Of a stretch of 15,212 bases of DNA, positions 1 through 7,609 are shown in pieces (positions within the stretch are counted from its first letter, which is position 1; every line of letters starts with the position of its first letter). The notes beneath the pieces were generated by a model. It saw nothing but the letters and a program-made list of their open reading frames with translations, was not told the origin of the DNA and did not search any database. Made by a program: the position numbers and the translations under genes. This DNA comes from Bacteroidales bacterium (GTDB lineage: Bacteria > Bacteroidota > Bacteroidia > Bacteroidales > ML635J-15): assembly GCA_028696755.1 (NCBI GenBank), contig JAQVGK010000019.1, forward strand, positions 1 through 15,212, in the 5' to 3' direction.

Positions 1-497
1 CCGCAGCCTTGATTCCACGTTGTCGACATCAATGGTGCAACATCTTTTGCTTGACGCAAGCCAATGTCTTCACCGTTTTCGAGTTTTGCTCTTAAAACAC
101 CAGCTTCTGGAACTGCAGAAAGATTGTTTTCTCTTATGTGTTTTATCTGGTCTTCATAGATTTGCATCCACCAAACAAACTCTGGATTAGACTCAGGATT
201 TGTAACATCAGCAAACCCATCATAAGAGTAAGCCAATATCGGAACTGTTTTAAGTTCGCCCGAAACAATTACATATCCACCATCCGATTTGTTAAAGATG
301 TAATAAACTGGTTCTGAATTGTGAGATTTAACATAATACTCATCTGCAACAACAACCGATTTGGTGTTTTGCGAAAACATTTCTCCAAACGATTTTTGCG
401 CGATTACTCTGGCATCATCAAACGATACTGGTTGCGCTTTTAAACTGTAAATTGCCGTTACCAACAGCAAAATTACTACTGTCATTCCTCTTTTCAT
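1..497 (-). CDS. Peptidase C10 (streptopain-like) secreted cysteine protease, N-terminal part
   Basis: This is a partial gene: 165 codons from the ATG are present and the rest lies beyond the window edge. Residues 1-21 are a signal peptide (KRG, then a hydrophobic stretch ending in KAQ). Residues ~25-130 match the Spi-type inhibitory propeptide of the streptopain family, with the signature YYIFN..GGYVIVSGE (~65-81) followed by ILAYSYDG (~87-94). The last visible residues, APLMSTTWNQGC, correspond to the start of the mature protease domain, where the family has PLL.T.W.Q..PYN. Q163 would be the oxyanion-hole glutamine. The catalytic Cys and His lie outside the window. Family members are secreted, autoprocessed proteases, and in this phylum they often carry a T9SS sorting domain, which cannot be checked here. 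The ATG at 497 is preferred over the internal Met5 because it keeps the basic n-region of the signal peptide. Confidence 0.85.
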   Translation of the reverse strand, partial: MKRGMTVVILLLVTAIYSLKAQPVSFDDARVIAQKSFGEMFSQNTKSVVVADEYYVKSHNSEPVYYIFNKSDGGYVIVSGELKTVPILAYSYDGFADVTNPESNPEFVWWMQIYEDQIKHIRENNLSAVPEAGVLRAKLENGEDIGLRQAKDVAPLMSTTWNQGC

Positions 498-599
498 AGT
501 ACAATAATTTATATCAACTGAATCTCAATACGGAATAATGACGAATATTTTATTTTTTGGTTGCCGATGGAATTGTTCACCAAGCGTCTATATCTCAGC

Positions 600-627
600 A
601 AAAAAAAATAGGCAAAATACTTTGTGC
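600..627 (-). terminator. Possible intrinsic terminator of the CPBP gene
   Basis: Read on the minus strand, a short hairpin (GCACAA, loop AGTA, TTTTGC, one mismatch) is followed by CTA and a run of nine T. It lies about 40 nt past the stop of the CPBP protease gene. The stem is weak. A second AT-only inverted repeat, with 9-bp perfect arms at 645-653 and 662-670, overlaps the stop codon and might contribute. Confidence 0.4.
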
Positions 628-666
628 TAGAGGATTTTGAAGAACTAAAATTTGTGAAAATAAATT

Positions 667-1599
667 TTAGTTTACTACCACATTATGGCATTTTTTGAAA
701 TATCTAAAAATAATTATTGCCGTTAGAATAGATAAAATTAAGCTGATTACCACAAAAGCAATATCACCTTTTTGTGTTCCAAAACTATCTGGATTTTCTG
801 TTATTTTTCCACTATTTTGCAAAAAAATCGCAATTACTGCCATGCTATTATTAAAAAAATGTGCAAAAATTGCAGTCCACATCGAGCCAGAATAATAAAC
901 TAAATAGCCGAAAATCATGCCTAACAGAAGGCGTGGAATAAAACCATAAAATTGAAAATGAACAGCTGAAAACAAAAATGCTGCAATAAAGATTGCTACG
1001 TGAGGATTTTTAAACATGCCAGCAAGATGCTTTTGAATAACCCCTCTGAAAAGCAATTCTTCTCCAACAGCAGGAAGTAATCCAACTAAAAGAATATTGA
1101 TTATAAGTGCCGAAATGCTTGTCCCAGAAATCATTACATTAACCATGTGCTTGGATGATTCTTCTGCAACCTTAAAACTTTGCTCAAGGCTTTGCATCGA
1201 TTCGGGAAAGCTGATGTTTTCGTTCCACGAGATGATTAGATTCATCACTGGCATTAGTGAAAATAGAAACAAAGGAATCAGTATAAACAAAAGTATTTTC
1301 GGCGATTTTTTTAAAGATAAATATGTAAGCCAATCCTTACTACTAAAAAGTAGTGCAACTAAAATTGATGGGATAATAAAACTGAATACAGACGAAATAA
1401 ATTGTAGAATCTTTAATGTGTTAATTTTTTCTAAATCGGAAGGCTTAAGCATGGATATATCTTTAAAAATATCGGGCTCCAACTGTGCCGAAACAGCATA
1501 ATTTATAAACTGGCCAGCCATAAAGCAAACCAGAATAACAAAAGCAATAACAGCTGTTTGCTGAAGGGTGTTTAATTTGTAATCGCCAAAAATGCTCAT
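667..1599 (-). CDS. CPBP family intramembrane glutamic endopeptidase (CAAX/Abi type)
   Basis: This 310-aa polytopic membrane protein has about seven to eight hydrophobic segments (around residues 15-35, 65-85, 102-123, 160-177, 200-218, 222-236, 241-260 and 280-300). The CPBP/Abi motifs are all present. Motif 1 is EELLFRG at 180-186 (the E-E...R active-site motif), motif 2 is F..SAVH with H214, and motif 3 is HFFNN with H247 and N250. The family includes eukaryotic Rce1 CAAX proteases. Bacterial members are membrane-embedded proteases, some linked to bacteriocin self-immunity or surface-protein processing, but the substrate here cannot be predicted. The gene starts with ATG. It follows the AlbA-type regulator gene after a 51-bp gap on the same strand, so co-transcription is possible. 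No obvious bacteriocin-like gene lies beside it. Confidence 0.9.
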   Translation of the reverse strand: MSIFGDYKLNTLQQTAVIAFVILVCFMAGQFINYAVSAQLEPDIFKDISMLKPSDLEKINTLKILQFISSVFSFIIPSILVALLFSSKDWLTYLSLKKSPKILLFILIPLFLFSLMPVMNLIISWNENISFPESMQSLEQSFKVAEESSKHMVNVMISGTSISALIINILLVGLLPAVGEELLFRGVIQKHLAGMFKNPHVAIFIAAFLFSAVHFQFYGFIPRLLLGMIFGYLVYYSGSMWTAIFAHFFNNSMAVIAIFLQNSGKITENPDSFGTQKGDIAFVVISLILSILTAIIIFRYFKKCHNVVVN

Positions 1600-1650
1600 A
1601 AGCAGTTGATTAGTAAAAAATGCAAATTATTTATAAAAGCAGTTTCTTTT

Positions 1651-2574
1651 TTATTGTATAATTTTCCAGAAACCACCTTTTGGTTTACCAATTCTTTCAA
1701 TTAAACCTTTATTTTTGAGTTTTTCTAAATTGTTTTTAATATTACGAATATTAATGCCAACACTTATTGAAAGTTGTGATATTGAAATCTCTGGATTGTT
1801 ACCAATAAGCGTTAATATCTCTTTTTCATTATGCGATAAACTATTGGTGTCTTTATTGGTGTCTTTATTGGTGTCTTTATTGGTGTCTTTACGAAAAAGA
1901 GTAACTGAAAACATCCCATCTGTTATAAAAATAGGTTCGAGCAGGTTATTATTTGACATAAGTTCTTTGATTCGAGGAATACCAGAACCTACTTTCTCAA
2001 CTAATCCAATTCTGTTAAATAGGCTAAAAACTTTTGGATTACGTGATAGTGATTTTGTGCCGAACTGAGAAGGTGATATTGCTGATAAAAGCTTACCTGG
2101 ATTTGAAATTTCAACTCGATCGTCGTAAACTTCGAGCATGATGCATGCTCCCTTTTCGTAGTAATCTCTATGTGATAAAGCATTTATAATGGCTTCCTTA
2201 AAGACTTCTTTTGGTATCTCCCAATTTTCCTTACTTGGGCCTGTTCCTTCAATAGTATATCCAACTTCAATTTTTTCGCGTAACCATTCAATTGCTTGAT
2301 AATATTGTTTTATCAGTGGACCATATTTAATTTTATCATCTCGAATTACCGACTTTGTTTTCCCTTGATAGCGCACACAGCGAATGTATGATGTTTCAAT
2401 AAATGATTCAGGATTTTTACCAAAAAATAAGACAGCAGCGTTGCTGAAATAGGTCTCTTCACTTTTTAGATTTAAATTGTTGATAATCTGATCGTCAGAA
2501 ATACTTGCAGAAATCTTTGCTTCGTTTCTAAATTCAATAAAGGTTTTTGAATATAGTGCGTAAACGGTAAACAT
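1651..2574 (-). CDS. AlbA/Schlafen-type ATP-binding transcriptional regulator, N-terminally truncated
   Basis: This 307-aa protein matches the C-terminal two-thirds of the bacterial 'AlbA_2 / RecG-like C-terminal' regulators. Residues ~22-110 align with the linker region (SNAAVLFFGKNP, YIRCVRYQG). A GHKL-type ATPase fold follows, with the N-box EAIINALSHRDY (127-138), VEISNPGKL (154-162) and a glycine box, RIGLVEKVGSGIPRI (188-202). A four-fold KDTN linker (229-244) precedes a winged-helix domain (~247-303). Full-length relatives are roughly 450-550 aa and begin with an AlbA_2 DNA-binding domain, which is absent here. The reading frame stays open upstream of the ATG through the tRNA terminator and into the tRNA gene, and no AlbA sequence is visible beyond it. 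No promoter was recognised. It may be a decaying 5'-deleted gene or a functional short form. Confidence 0.75.
   Translation of the reverse strand: MFTVYALYSKTFIEFRNEAKISASISDDQIINNLNLKSEETYFSNAAVLFFGKNPESFIETSYIRCVRYQGKTKSVIRDDKIKYGPLIKQYYQAIEWLREKIEVGYTIEGTGPSKENWEIPKEVFKEAIINALSHRDYYEKGACIMLEVYDDRVEISNPGKLLSAISPSQFGTKSLSRNPKVFSLFNRIGLVEKVGSGIPRIKELMSNNNLLEPIFITDGMFSVTLFRKDTNKDTNKDTNKDTNSLSHNEKEILTLIGNNPEISISQLSISVGINIRNIKNNLEKLKNKGLIERIGKPKGGFWKIIQ
1843..1890. repeat. Four perfect 12-bp tandem repeats inside a coding region
   Basis: The unit ATTGGTGTCTTT (plus strand) occurs four times in a row without mismatch. It encodes KDTN x4 in the linker between the ATPase and winged-helix domains of the AlbA-type regulator. 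Because the unit is a multiple of three, gain or loss of copies changes linker length by four residues without breaking the frame. Polar D-T/N-rich repeat linkers of this sort are common in the family. Confidence 0.95.
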
Positions 2575-2594
2575 ATCATGGTTTTTAATAGTTA

Positions 2595-2624
2595 AAAAGT
2601 CCTCTAATAAATTAGAAGACTTTT
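2595..2624 (-). terminator. Intrinsic terminator of the initiator tRNA gene
   Basis: Two 13-bp arms (2595-2607 and 2612-2624) pair with a single G-U and a 4-nt loop. Arm one read on the minus strand is AAAAGTCTTCTAA, and the second arm ends in ACTTTT followed by a further T. It begins 4 nt past the tRNA 3' end. The A/T-flanked stem could work in both directions. It is also the last element before the truncated regulator gene. Confidence 0.75.
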
Positions 2625-2628
2625 CTAG

Positions 2629-2701
2629 TAGCGGGGACAGGACTCGAACCTGCGGCCTCCGGGTTATGAGCCCGACGAGCTACCAACTGCTCTACCCCGC
2701 A
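2629..2701 (-). tRNA. Initiator tRNA-Met (fMet), anticodon CAT
   Basis: The 73-nt sequence folds as a complete cloverleaf. The acceptor 2-7 GCGGGG pairs with CCCCGC. The D stem is GAGC/GCTC, the anticodon loop is CTCATAA, and the T arm is GCAGG-TTCGAGT-CCTGT. Two traits mark it as initiator rather than elongator or Ile-lysidine tRNA: position 1 (T) and position 72 (T) do not pair, and the anticodon stem ends in three consecutive G-C pairs (GGG/CCC). CCA is not encoded; the 3' flank reads CTAG after the discriminator A. Confidence 0.95.
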
Positions 2702-2710
2702 ATGTGGGTG

Positions 2711-2742
2711 CAAAGATAATACAATAATACTGTTATTGCAAA
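2711..2742 (-). promoter_or_regulatory. Strong Bacteroidota sigma-A promoter for tRNA-fMet
   Basis: The minus strand reads TTTG (2739-2742), a 20-bp spacer, then TATCTTTG (2711-2718). This is a perfect match to the -33 TTTG and -7 TAnnTTTG consensus of the phylum. The expected start of transcription is only a few bases upstream of the tRNA 5' end at 2701. This is the clearest promoter in the window. Confidence 0.85.
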
Positions 2743-2827
2743 TTTATTTTAAATAATTGAAGTTATTTTGTTTCCCATGGTGCTTTTGTAAGCAAAAAAT
2801 ACCTTAACTAGCTGATTGACAATGGGT

Positions 2828-2853
2828 AAAAAAAAAGCCGCATTGCTGCGGCT
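2828..2853 (-). terminator. Intrinsic terminator of the PEGA-like lipoprotein gene
   Basis: On the minus strand a perfect 7-bp stem, AGCCGCA/TGCGGCT, with a 4-nt loop is followed by a run of Ts (2828-2835). It lies about 25 nt after the stop codon at 2878. It cleanly separates the lipoprotein gene from the tRNA promoter. Confidence 0.9.
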
Positions 2854-2877
2854 AATTATAATTTCATTTTAAAACGA

Positions 2878-3951
2878 TTATTTCTTGTATTGGAAAACAA
2901 GTACGTTTCCTTTATTTCCTGTAGTACTAGTATGATCGTTTGGGCAAGTCAAACCAGCAATATATTTTACAAGAACATATTCATCGCCAATTTTAGAAAT
3001 AAATATTTTACCGGCAAAAGTTTTTGCCTCATAATCGAAGCCTAAGAAAGCTTCACTTATTTCAGTTCCCGCTTCATATGCAGCTGCCAATTCTGCCTGA
3101 GTTGTATAGTTATCAACAGTTACTTCAACCCAACCAGTACAATTAGCTGTTTTTTTAACTTGTGCATGATTTGCTGGAGTTACGGGATTAGTGTAATATG
3201 AGAATCCAATAGTCGTGTTTTCATGATCTGGAACTGCAATATGATTGTAGTAAGCATTGTCAAGTAATGAGATCATAACATCGGAACTCCAGGCGCTTAG
3301 ATTTTTAATCATTTCAACAGTGATTGTAGTATCAGAGTCAACAGCGAAATCAGTAACATTAACTGTTGTGTAACCTGCTTTTTCTACAGTATATTCGTAA
3401 TTGTCAACTGGAATGTAATTAAATACATAAGGAGCTGCAGTTTTTTCAACACCGTTGAAAGTTACTGTAGCATCTTCGATAGCAACACCTTGCTCGTCTT
3501 CAACATTGATTGTTACAGAATAAACGTCTTCAGAGAAGAATGTGTATTCTTTTGCTGTTGTCTGAGGAGTTTCGCTTGCATCAGTTACTTCGAATTCGTA
3601 AACAATTTTAGTAACACCACCTGCAAAATCAGCTGCAGCGTGAGTTGTTGTAAATGCATATGCAAAAGTTGTTAATGCATCGTAACCTGTTGGTGCATCT
3701 AATAATGTAGTTGTAGGATCAATTTCTGCTGCTGTGTAAACGTGTTTCCAAATTTTTATTTCGCTGATACCTGCTTCAGCACCAAAAGTAATGTTCAAAG
3801 TCTGGTTCCAAGTTGTTTCATCTTCGAAATCAACAAATTGTGAAAGATTGTCTGGAGTCCATGTAATTGTAGGAACTGCATACTCTTTAGTACAACTGTT
3901 AAAAATTACTACTGCGGCTAATAAAGCCAAAACGATTTTTACTGTTTTCAT
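2878..3951 (-). CDS. Lipoprotein with a carboxypeptidase-regulatory/PEGA-like domain, function unknown
   Basis: This 357-aa protein has a lipoprotein signal peptide ending in the lipobox FNSC (Cys20), so the mature protein is lipid-anchored, probably on the outer membrane. Residues ~25-145 form an acidic beta-rich region I cannot assign. Residues ~147-215 are a short Ig-like repeat domain of the PEGA/carboxypeptidase-regulatory kind (VTINVEDEQGVAIEDATVTF, then YVFNYIPVDNYEYTVEKAGY). The C-terminal ~140 residues, with three cysteines at most, are also unassigned and contain no catalytic motif. The gene has its own promoter and terminator, so it is monocistronic. It follows the M16 protease gene but is separated from it by that gene's terminator. 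Other possibilities are a surface-exposed binding protein or a calycin-like fold. Confidence 0.75.
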   Translation of the reverse strand: MKTVKIVLALLAAVVIFNSCTKEYAVPTITWTPDNLSQFVDFEDETTWNQTLNITFGAEAGISEIKIWKHVYTAAEIDPTTTLLDAPTGYDALTTFAYAFTTTHAAADFAGGVTKIVYEFEVTDASETPQTTAKEYTFFSEDVYSVTINVEDEQGVAIEDATVTFNGVEKTAAPYVFNYIPVDNYEYTVEKAGYTTVNVTDFAVDSDTTITVEMIKNLSAWSSDVMISLLDNAYYNHIAVPDHENTTIGFSYYTNPVTPANHAQVKKTANCTGWVEVTVDNYTTQAELAAAYEAGTEISEAFLGFDYEAKTFAGKIFISKIGDEYVLVKYIAGLTCPNDHTSTTGNKGNVLVFQYKK

Positions 3952-3988
3952 GATCTATTAAATTTAATTAAACAAAGTTTTTATGGTA

Positions 3989-4021
3989 CAAAGTTAAACA
4001 AAAATCATAACAACGAACAAT
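3989..4021 (-). promoter_or_regulatory. Promoter of the PEGA-like lipoprotein gene
   Basis: On the minus strand, ATTG (4018-4021), a 21-bp spacer and TAACTTTG (3989-3996) fit the Bacteroidota -33/-7 consensus, with one mismatch in the upstream box. This predicts a leader of about 30 nt before the ATG at 3951. Confidence 0.65.
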
Positions 4022-4059
4022 ATTTACTAAAAAATGTTCAGATTCGTACTTTGATAAGT

Positions 4060-4085
4060 AAAAAAAAGGACGAAAGTCTTCGCCC
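4060..4085 (-). terminator. Intrinsic terminator of the M16 protease gene
   Basis: On the minus strand, GGGCGAA, loop GACT, TTCGTCC (7 bp with one G-U) is followed by eight Ts (4060-4067). It lies 24 nt after the stop codon at 4109. Confidence 0.9.
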
Positions 4086-4108
4086 TTTTTCAAGTATTGT
4101 GCCATAAA

Positions 4109-7033
4109 TTAGTAATTGAATACTTCTTCTAAAGTAAGTTCCTTAACGTCACCGTATTTTTTAAGTAGGTTGAAATCAATCTTTGACTTGTCGCCAACTA
4201 TTAAAATATCGTAGCTCTTACCTTTAACATGATCGTTGAAGAATTTAGTGACATCAGATAATTTATAGTTTTTAACAGCTTCGTAAATGTCTTTATTAAT
4301 ATTGTAATCAATTCCAAGTTTTTTGTAATACTCATAAGACCAGAAAATATCTTCCTTGATAGTTCTTGAGGTATTCATTTGCTTAATAATTGCATCTTTA
4401 GAATTTGCAAATGATTCTTCGCTTTGTGCAAGTTCATTCAATAAGCCAGTGAGAGCATCAAGAGCTTCTTTCATCTTATCGGGTTGAGTGCTAAGGAAAC
4501 CAGTTACATAATTTGATTTTCCTTTTTCGGTTGCTTGGCGATATCCTGCATAACACGAATAGGCAAGTCCCTTTGCTTCTCTTATTTCTTGGAAAACTAT
4601 ACTCGACATCGATCCTCCATAATATTCGTTAAACATGGTAGCGGCAGGCATTAAATTCTTGTCAAATGCTACATCCTTAGAAACAACTGCAATCATTGCC
4701 TGAACCATATCATAATTTACAAAAAGAATCTGTGGTTTCTTAAATTCATTTTCTACATATTCAACTGGTGCTGGAATTGCTTTGTAGTTGCCACTTACAT
4801 TATGGTTAGCTTTAATTAACTCAGTTACTTTATCCGACTCGCGTGGTCCATAATAAAATACTTTGTGTTGATAGCTGCAAAGACTTTTTATTGTCGCAAC
4901 CAAATCATCTGGATTAAATGCACGCAATTCTTCTTCCGAAACGATGTCGGTAAAAGGATTGCTTTCGCCATACAAAGAATAATTGTACAGCCCACTCCAT
5001 AAAATAGTGTTTTTGTCGAGCTTGCTGTTGTTTCTGTTCTTCATGATTCCGTTTACATATTCTTCATAAACAGCTTTATCGCTTTTAACATTCTTTAGAA
5101 TATCTTCCATCAACTTCATAGCCGCTTCAAGATTTTCGTCAAGGCCTGAAATGTAGATGTAACATTTGTCTTCACCAGCAAAAACATTGAAGTCAATTCC
5201 TAAACGATACCATTCTTTTTGTAAATCGTCGAGTGTTTTATCCTTTGTGCCGAGATACTTCAAATAGTTAACAGCAATCGGCAACTCTTTGTTATGCTTG
5301 CGACCCATATCAAAAATATAGTACAAGCTAAACAGTCCGTTGGTTTCGTTTTTAATATAATTAAACTCAAGACCCTTTACAATTGCTTCGGTCTGAATCT
5401 TTTCTTTGAAATCTATAAATACTGGAGAAATTGCTTTTGGCTCTTTTTTCTTGAGGTCTTTTACAAATGTAGATTCTGTATTTCTATTAATATTTAGTGG
5501 TGTGATTTTTGGCTTTTCGATATGGAAAACATTCTCGTCAACACCCATTCTTTTGTAAACAACTACATAATTGTCTTTGAAAAATTCGTTAGCAAAATCA
5601 ACAAGTTCTGGTTTTGTGATTTTTTCGTATTCATCAATTTGATAAACCCAATTTTCCCAAGGTTGACCACTGATAAAATTATCTACAAAAGCATAAGCTA
5701 CCGAATTACCTTCTATTGAACGAATTCTGTTGAGTTTCATTTCGTTGATAATAGCCTCGAGCAACCACTCGTCGAATTCGCCTTTTTTAATTTTGTTAAG
5801 TTCGTCAAGCAAAAGTTTTTCAACTTCTTCAAGAGTTTGACCTTCGCGAGGAGTTCCTCCCATCTGGAAAAGACCGTAATCGTTCATTGCCCAAGCATAA
5901 GCATAAGCCGACATCACTTTTTGTTTCTTAACTAAATCTAAATCCATCAAACCTGCTTTACCATTCGAAAGGATTTGTCCAATTAAATCAAGATATTTTG
6001 CTTCTTTTGATTTATTGTCGGGAGTGCGGTATGCAATAGAGATGAATTCTCTTTCGGGACCAAGAACATCAAGTTTGTCAATTTTTGTTCTTTCGGCTTC
6101 TTTTTCAAATTTGAATTCGGGAAGATTTGGATTTGACTTCATGTCGCCCCAATATTTGTCAATCATTTTAACTGTTTCCTCCATATCAAGATCGCCAGAC
6201 ATACATATAGCCATATTGTTTGGCACATAGTAATTATCTTTAAATTTCATGATATTTACCATGCTCGGATTTTTTAGATGTTCTGCTTTGCCTAGGACAG
6301 CAACACCATATGGATGTTTTTGGAAAAGTGTTGACATTATTTTAAAACTTGCCTTACGTCCATCTCTATCCTGACTCATGTTAAATTCTTCGAAAACTGT
6401 TTCTAACTCAGTATGGAATAATCTTAAAACAAGATTGTCGAATCTTTCTCTTTCTGTAATCAACCATCTTTCCGTTTCGTTGGATGGAATCTCGTTAACA
6501 TAAACAGTTTCCTCGTAGGATGTCCAGGCATTTGTTCCTGTTGCACCTATTAATGAACAGATTTTGTCGTACTCGTTTGCAATTGCATATTGAGATGCTA
6601 GCTGAGAAACACTGTCAATCTGTGCATAAATTCTTTCTTTCTCTGCTGGATCGTCGGTAGCACAACGCTTCTCAAATAAATCAGATAACTCTTTTATTAA
6701 AACTTCTTCTTTTGCCCAATCTGCGGTGGCAATTTTGCTAGTTCCTTTAAACATCATGTGCTCAAAGTAGTGTGCAAGACCTGTAGTTTCGCGAGGATCG
6801 TTTTTAGCTCCTGCTTTTACCGCAATAAATGTAGAAATTCTTGGCTGATCTTTGTTTACTGCTAAATAGATTTTTAATCCATTCTCCAGTGTGTAAATTC
6901 TGGCTCCAGTTGGATCGCCCTCAACATACTCGTACTTGTACCCGTTTTTGTCGGTTGCAGTTTTGGTGCGCTCCTTATTTACGCATGATGCAAGCACAAC
7001 AACTGCCAAAAAGAAAATGAGAAACTTTTTCAT
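4109..7033 (-). CDS. M16 family (insulinase/pitrilysin type) zinc metalloprotease, lipoprotein
   Basis: This 974-aa protein is full length for the two-half M16 proteases of the phylum. The signal peptide ends in a lipobox, LASC (Cys17), so it is predicted to be a periplasmic or outer-membrane-anchored lipoprotein. The inverted zinc motif HxxEH is H88-Y-F-E91-H92, within GLAHYFEHMMFKGT. The third ligand is probably E216 in ETVFEEFNM (E215 is the alternative). A lysine/glutamate-rich helical insertion of roughly 50 residues (~105-155) lies between them, explaining the longer than usual spacing. Residues ~255-430 are the first M16 C-type domain. The second half (~540-940) repeats the fold without a zinc motif, as in other family members, and probably forms the closing side of the chamber. 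The substrate is unknown; relatives degrade peptides. It starts at ATG, with an AT-rich leader and no convincing promoter box. Confidence 0.92.
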   Translation of the reverse strand: MKKFLIFFLAVVVLASCVNKERTKTATDKNGYKYEYVEGDPTGARIYTLENGLKIYLAVNKDQPRISTFIAVKAGAKNDPRETTGLAHYFEHMMFKGTSKIATADWAKEEVLIKELSDLFEKRCATDDPAEKERIYAQIDSVSQLASQYAIANEYDKICSLIGATGTNAWTSYEETVYVNEIPSNETERWLITERERFDNLVLRLFHTELETVFEEFNMSQDRDGRKASFKIMSTLFQKHPYGVAVLGKAEHLKNPSMVNIMKFKDNYYVPNNMAICMSGDLDMEETVKMIDKYWGDMKSNPNLPEFKFEKEAERTKIDKLDVLGPEREFISIAYRTPDNKSKEAKYLDLIGQILSNGKAGLMDLDLVKKQKVMSAYAYAWAMNDYGLFQMGGTPREGQTLEEVEKLLLDELNKIKKGEFDEWLLEAIINEMKLNRIRSIEGNSVAYAFVDNFISGQPWENWVYQIDEYEKITKPELVDFANEFFKDNYVVVYKRMGVDENVFHIEKPKITPLNINRNTESTFVKDLKKKEPKAISPVFIDFKEKIQTEAIVKGLEFNYIKNETNGLFSLYYIFDMGRKHNKELPIAVNYLKYLGTKDKTLDDLQKEWYRLGIDFNVFAGEDKCYIYISGLDENLEAAMKLMEDILKNVKSDKAVYEEYVNGIMKNRNNSKLDKNTILWSGLYNYSLYGESNPFTDIVSEEELRAFNPDDLVATIKSLCSYQHKVFYYGPRESDKVTELIKANHNVSGNYKAIPAPVEYVENEFKKPQILFVNYDMVQAMIAVVSKDVAFDKNLMPAATMFNEYYGGSMSSIVFQEIREAKGLAYSCYAGYRQATEKGKSNYVTGFLSTQPDKMKEALDALTGLLNELAQSEESFANSKDAIIKQMNTSRTIKEDIFWSYEYYKKLGIDYNINKDIYEAVKNYKLSDVTKFFNDHVKGKSYDILIVGDKSKIDFNLLKKYGDVKELTLEEVFNY

Positions 7034-7138
7034 ATTGCTAAATTTTTTGTTTAAGAATTTAAAAATATAAAAACTTTAAACACTATCTCTTTATTATGTA
7101 AAGATTAACAAAAGATTAACGAAAACTAGAATTCAATT

Positions 7139-7168
7139 AAAGTGACAGTATGAGTATAAAACAGATTG
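7139..7168. repeat. 30-bp direct repeat, copy 1
   Basis: It begins AAAGTGACAG, ends AAACAGATTG, and matches 7892-7921 at 29 of 30 positions in the same orientation. It lies ~105 bp upstream of the M16 start codon. Its distance from copy 2 is 753 bp, and the two copies enclose the GC-rich palindromic block. Confidence 0.9.
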
Positions 7169-7516
7169 TCAAGTCCTAACTTCTGCAAATTAACACCTAA
7201 ATCATATTGGAGTAAACTCAAAAATTTCTGAGAATTTGCTTTTGTTCTTCTTTAATTAGTAATATTTTCTTAACAATTTCTTTAGAGCATGTCGTAGTTA
7301 TTTCGATTTCAAATATGCTTTGATAGCTTTTTCAGAACAGAAATTTGCTCTTTTAACTTTAAGCTGACTCTCTAATTCTTTGGTCATTTAGTTAAGAAAT
7401 AATTAACTTATTACCTAAAAACCTTGTTGATTAAAAAATAACGAGCGATAGTTTGACGTGTTTAGCGACCATGTCCGTTCGAAGCTCCGCGGGTGGGCCT
7501 TGAAGAACCGCCGGGT

Positions 7517-7541
7517 GGTCACTGAGCGACGCCGAAGTGCC
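7517..7541. repeat. REP-like palindrome of the CACTGAGCG...CGAAGTG type
   Basis: GG(T)CACT at 7517-7523 pairs with AGTGCC at 7536-7541 around GAGCGACGCCGA. Palindromes of the form GTCACTGAGCG...TCGAAGTG recur between genes in many Bacteroidota genomes, to my recollection; copy number in this genome cannot be judged from one window. Confidence 0.55.
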
Positions 7542-7553
7542 AGCTCCGGCCTT

Positions 7554-7575
7554 GTGAACCTGCGAAGCAGCTCAC
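7554..7575. repeat. Short imperfect palindrome (GTGA..CTGC-GAA-GCAG.TCAC)
   Basis: The inner stem CTGC/GCAG has a GAA loop and is flanked by GTGA/TCAC after small bulges. It sits 13 bp after the preceding palindrome. Its right side (7570-7582) reappears in inverted form at 7794-7806. Confidence 0.55.
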
Positions 7576-7609
7576 GAACACCTTTGAAAATAAACTGTGG
7601 TGTGAGTAA

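Noticed and set aside
1097..1501. 134-codon plus-strand open frame
   Set aside because: It is antisense to the CPBP protease gene, which has all family motifs.
667..1599. CPBP (Abi) protein read as part of a phage-defence or bacteriocin immunity cluster
   Set aside because: No bacteriocin precursor, transporter or defence gene is adjacent; the family is broad and usually unrelated to defence.
1843..1890. Tandem repeats considered as a CRISPR-like array
   Set aside because: The 12-bp units are contiguous with no spacers and are in frame within a coding sequence.
2629..2701. Elongator tRNA-Met or tRNA-Ile(CAU)
   Set aside because: The unpaired 1:72 position and GGG/CCC anticodon stem are initiator features.
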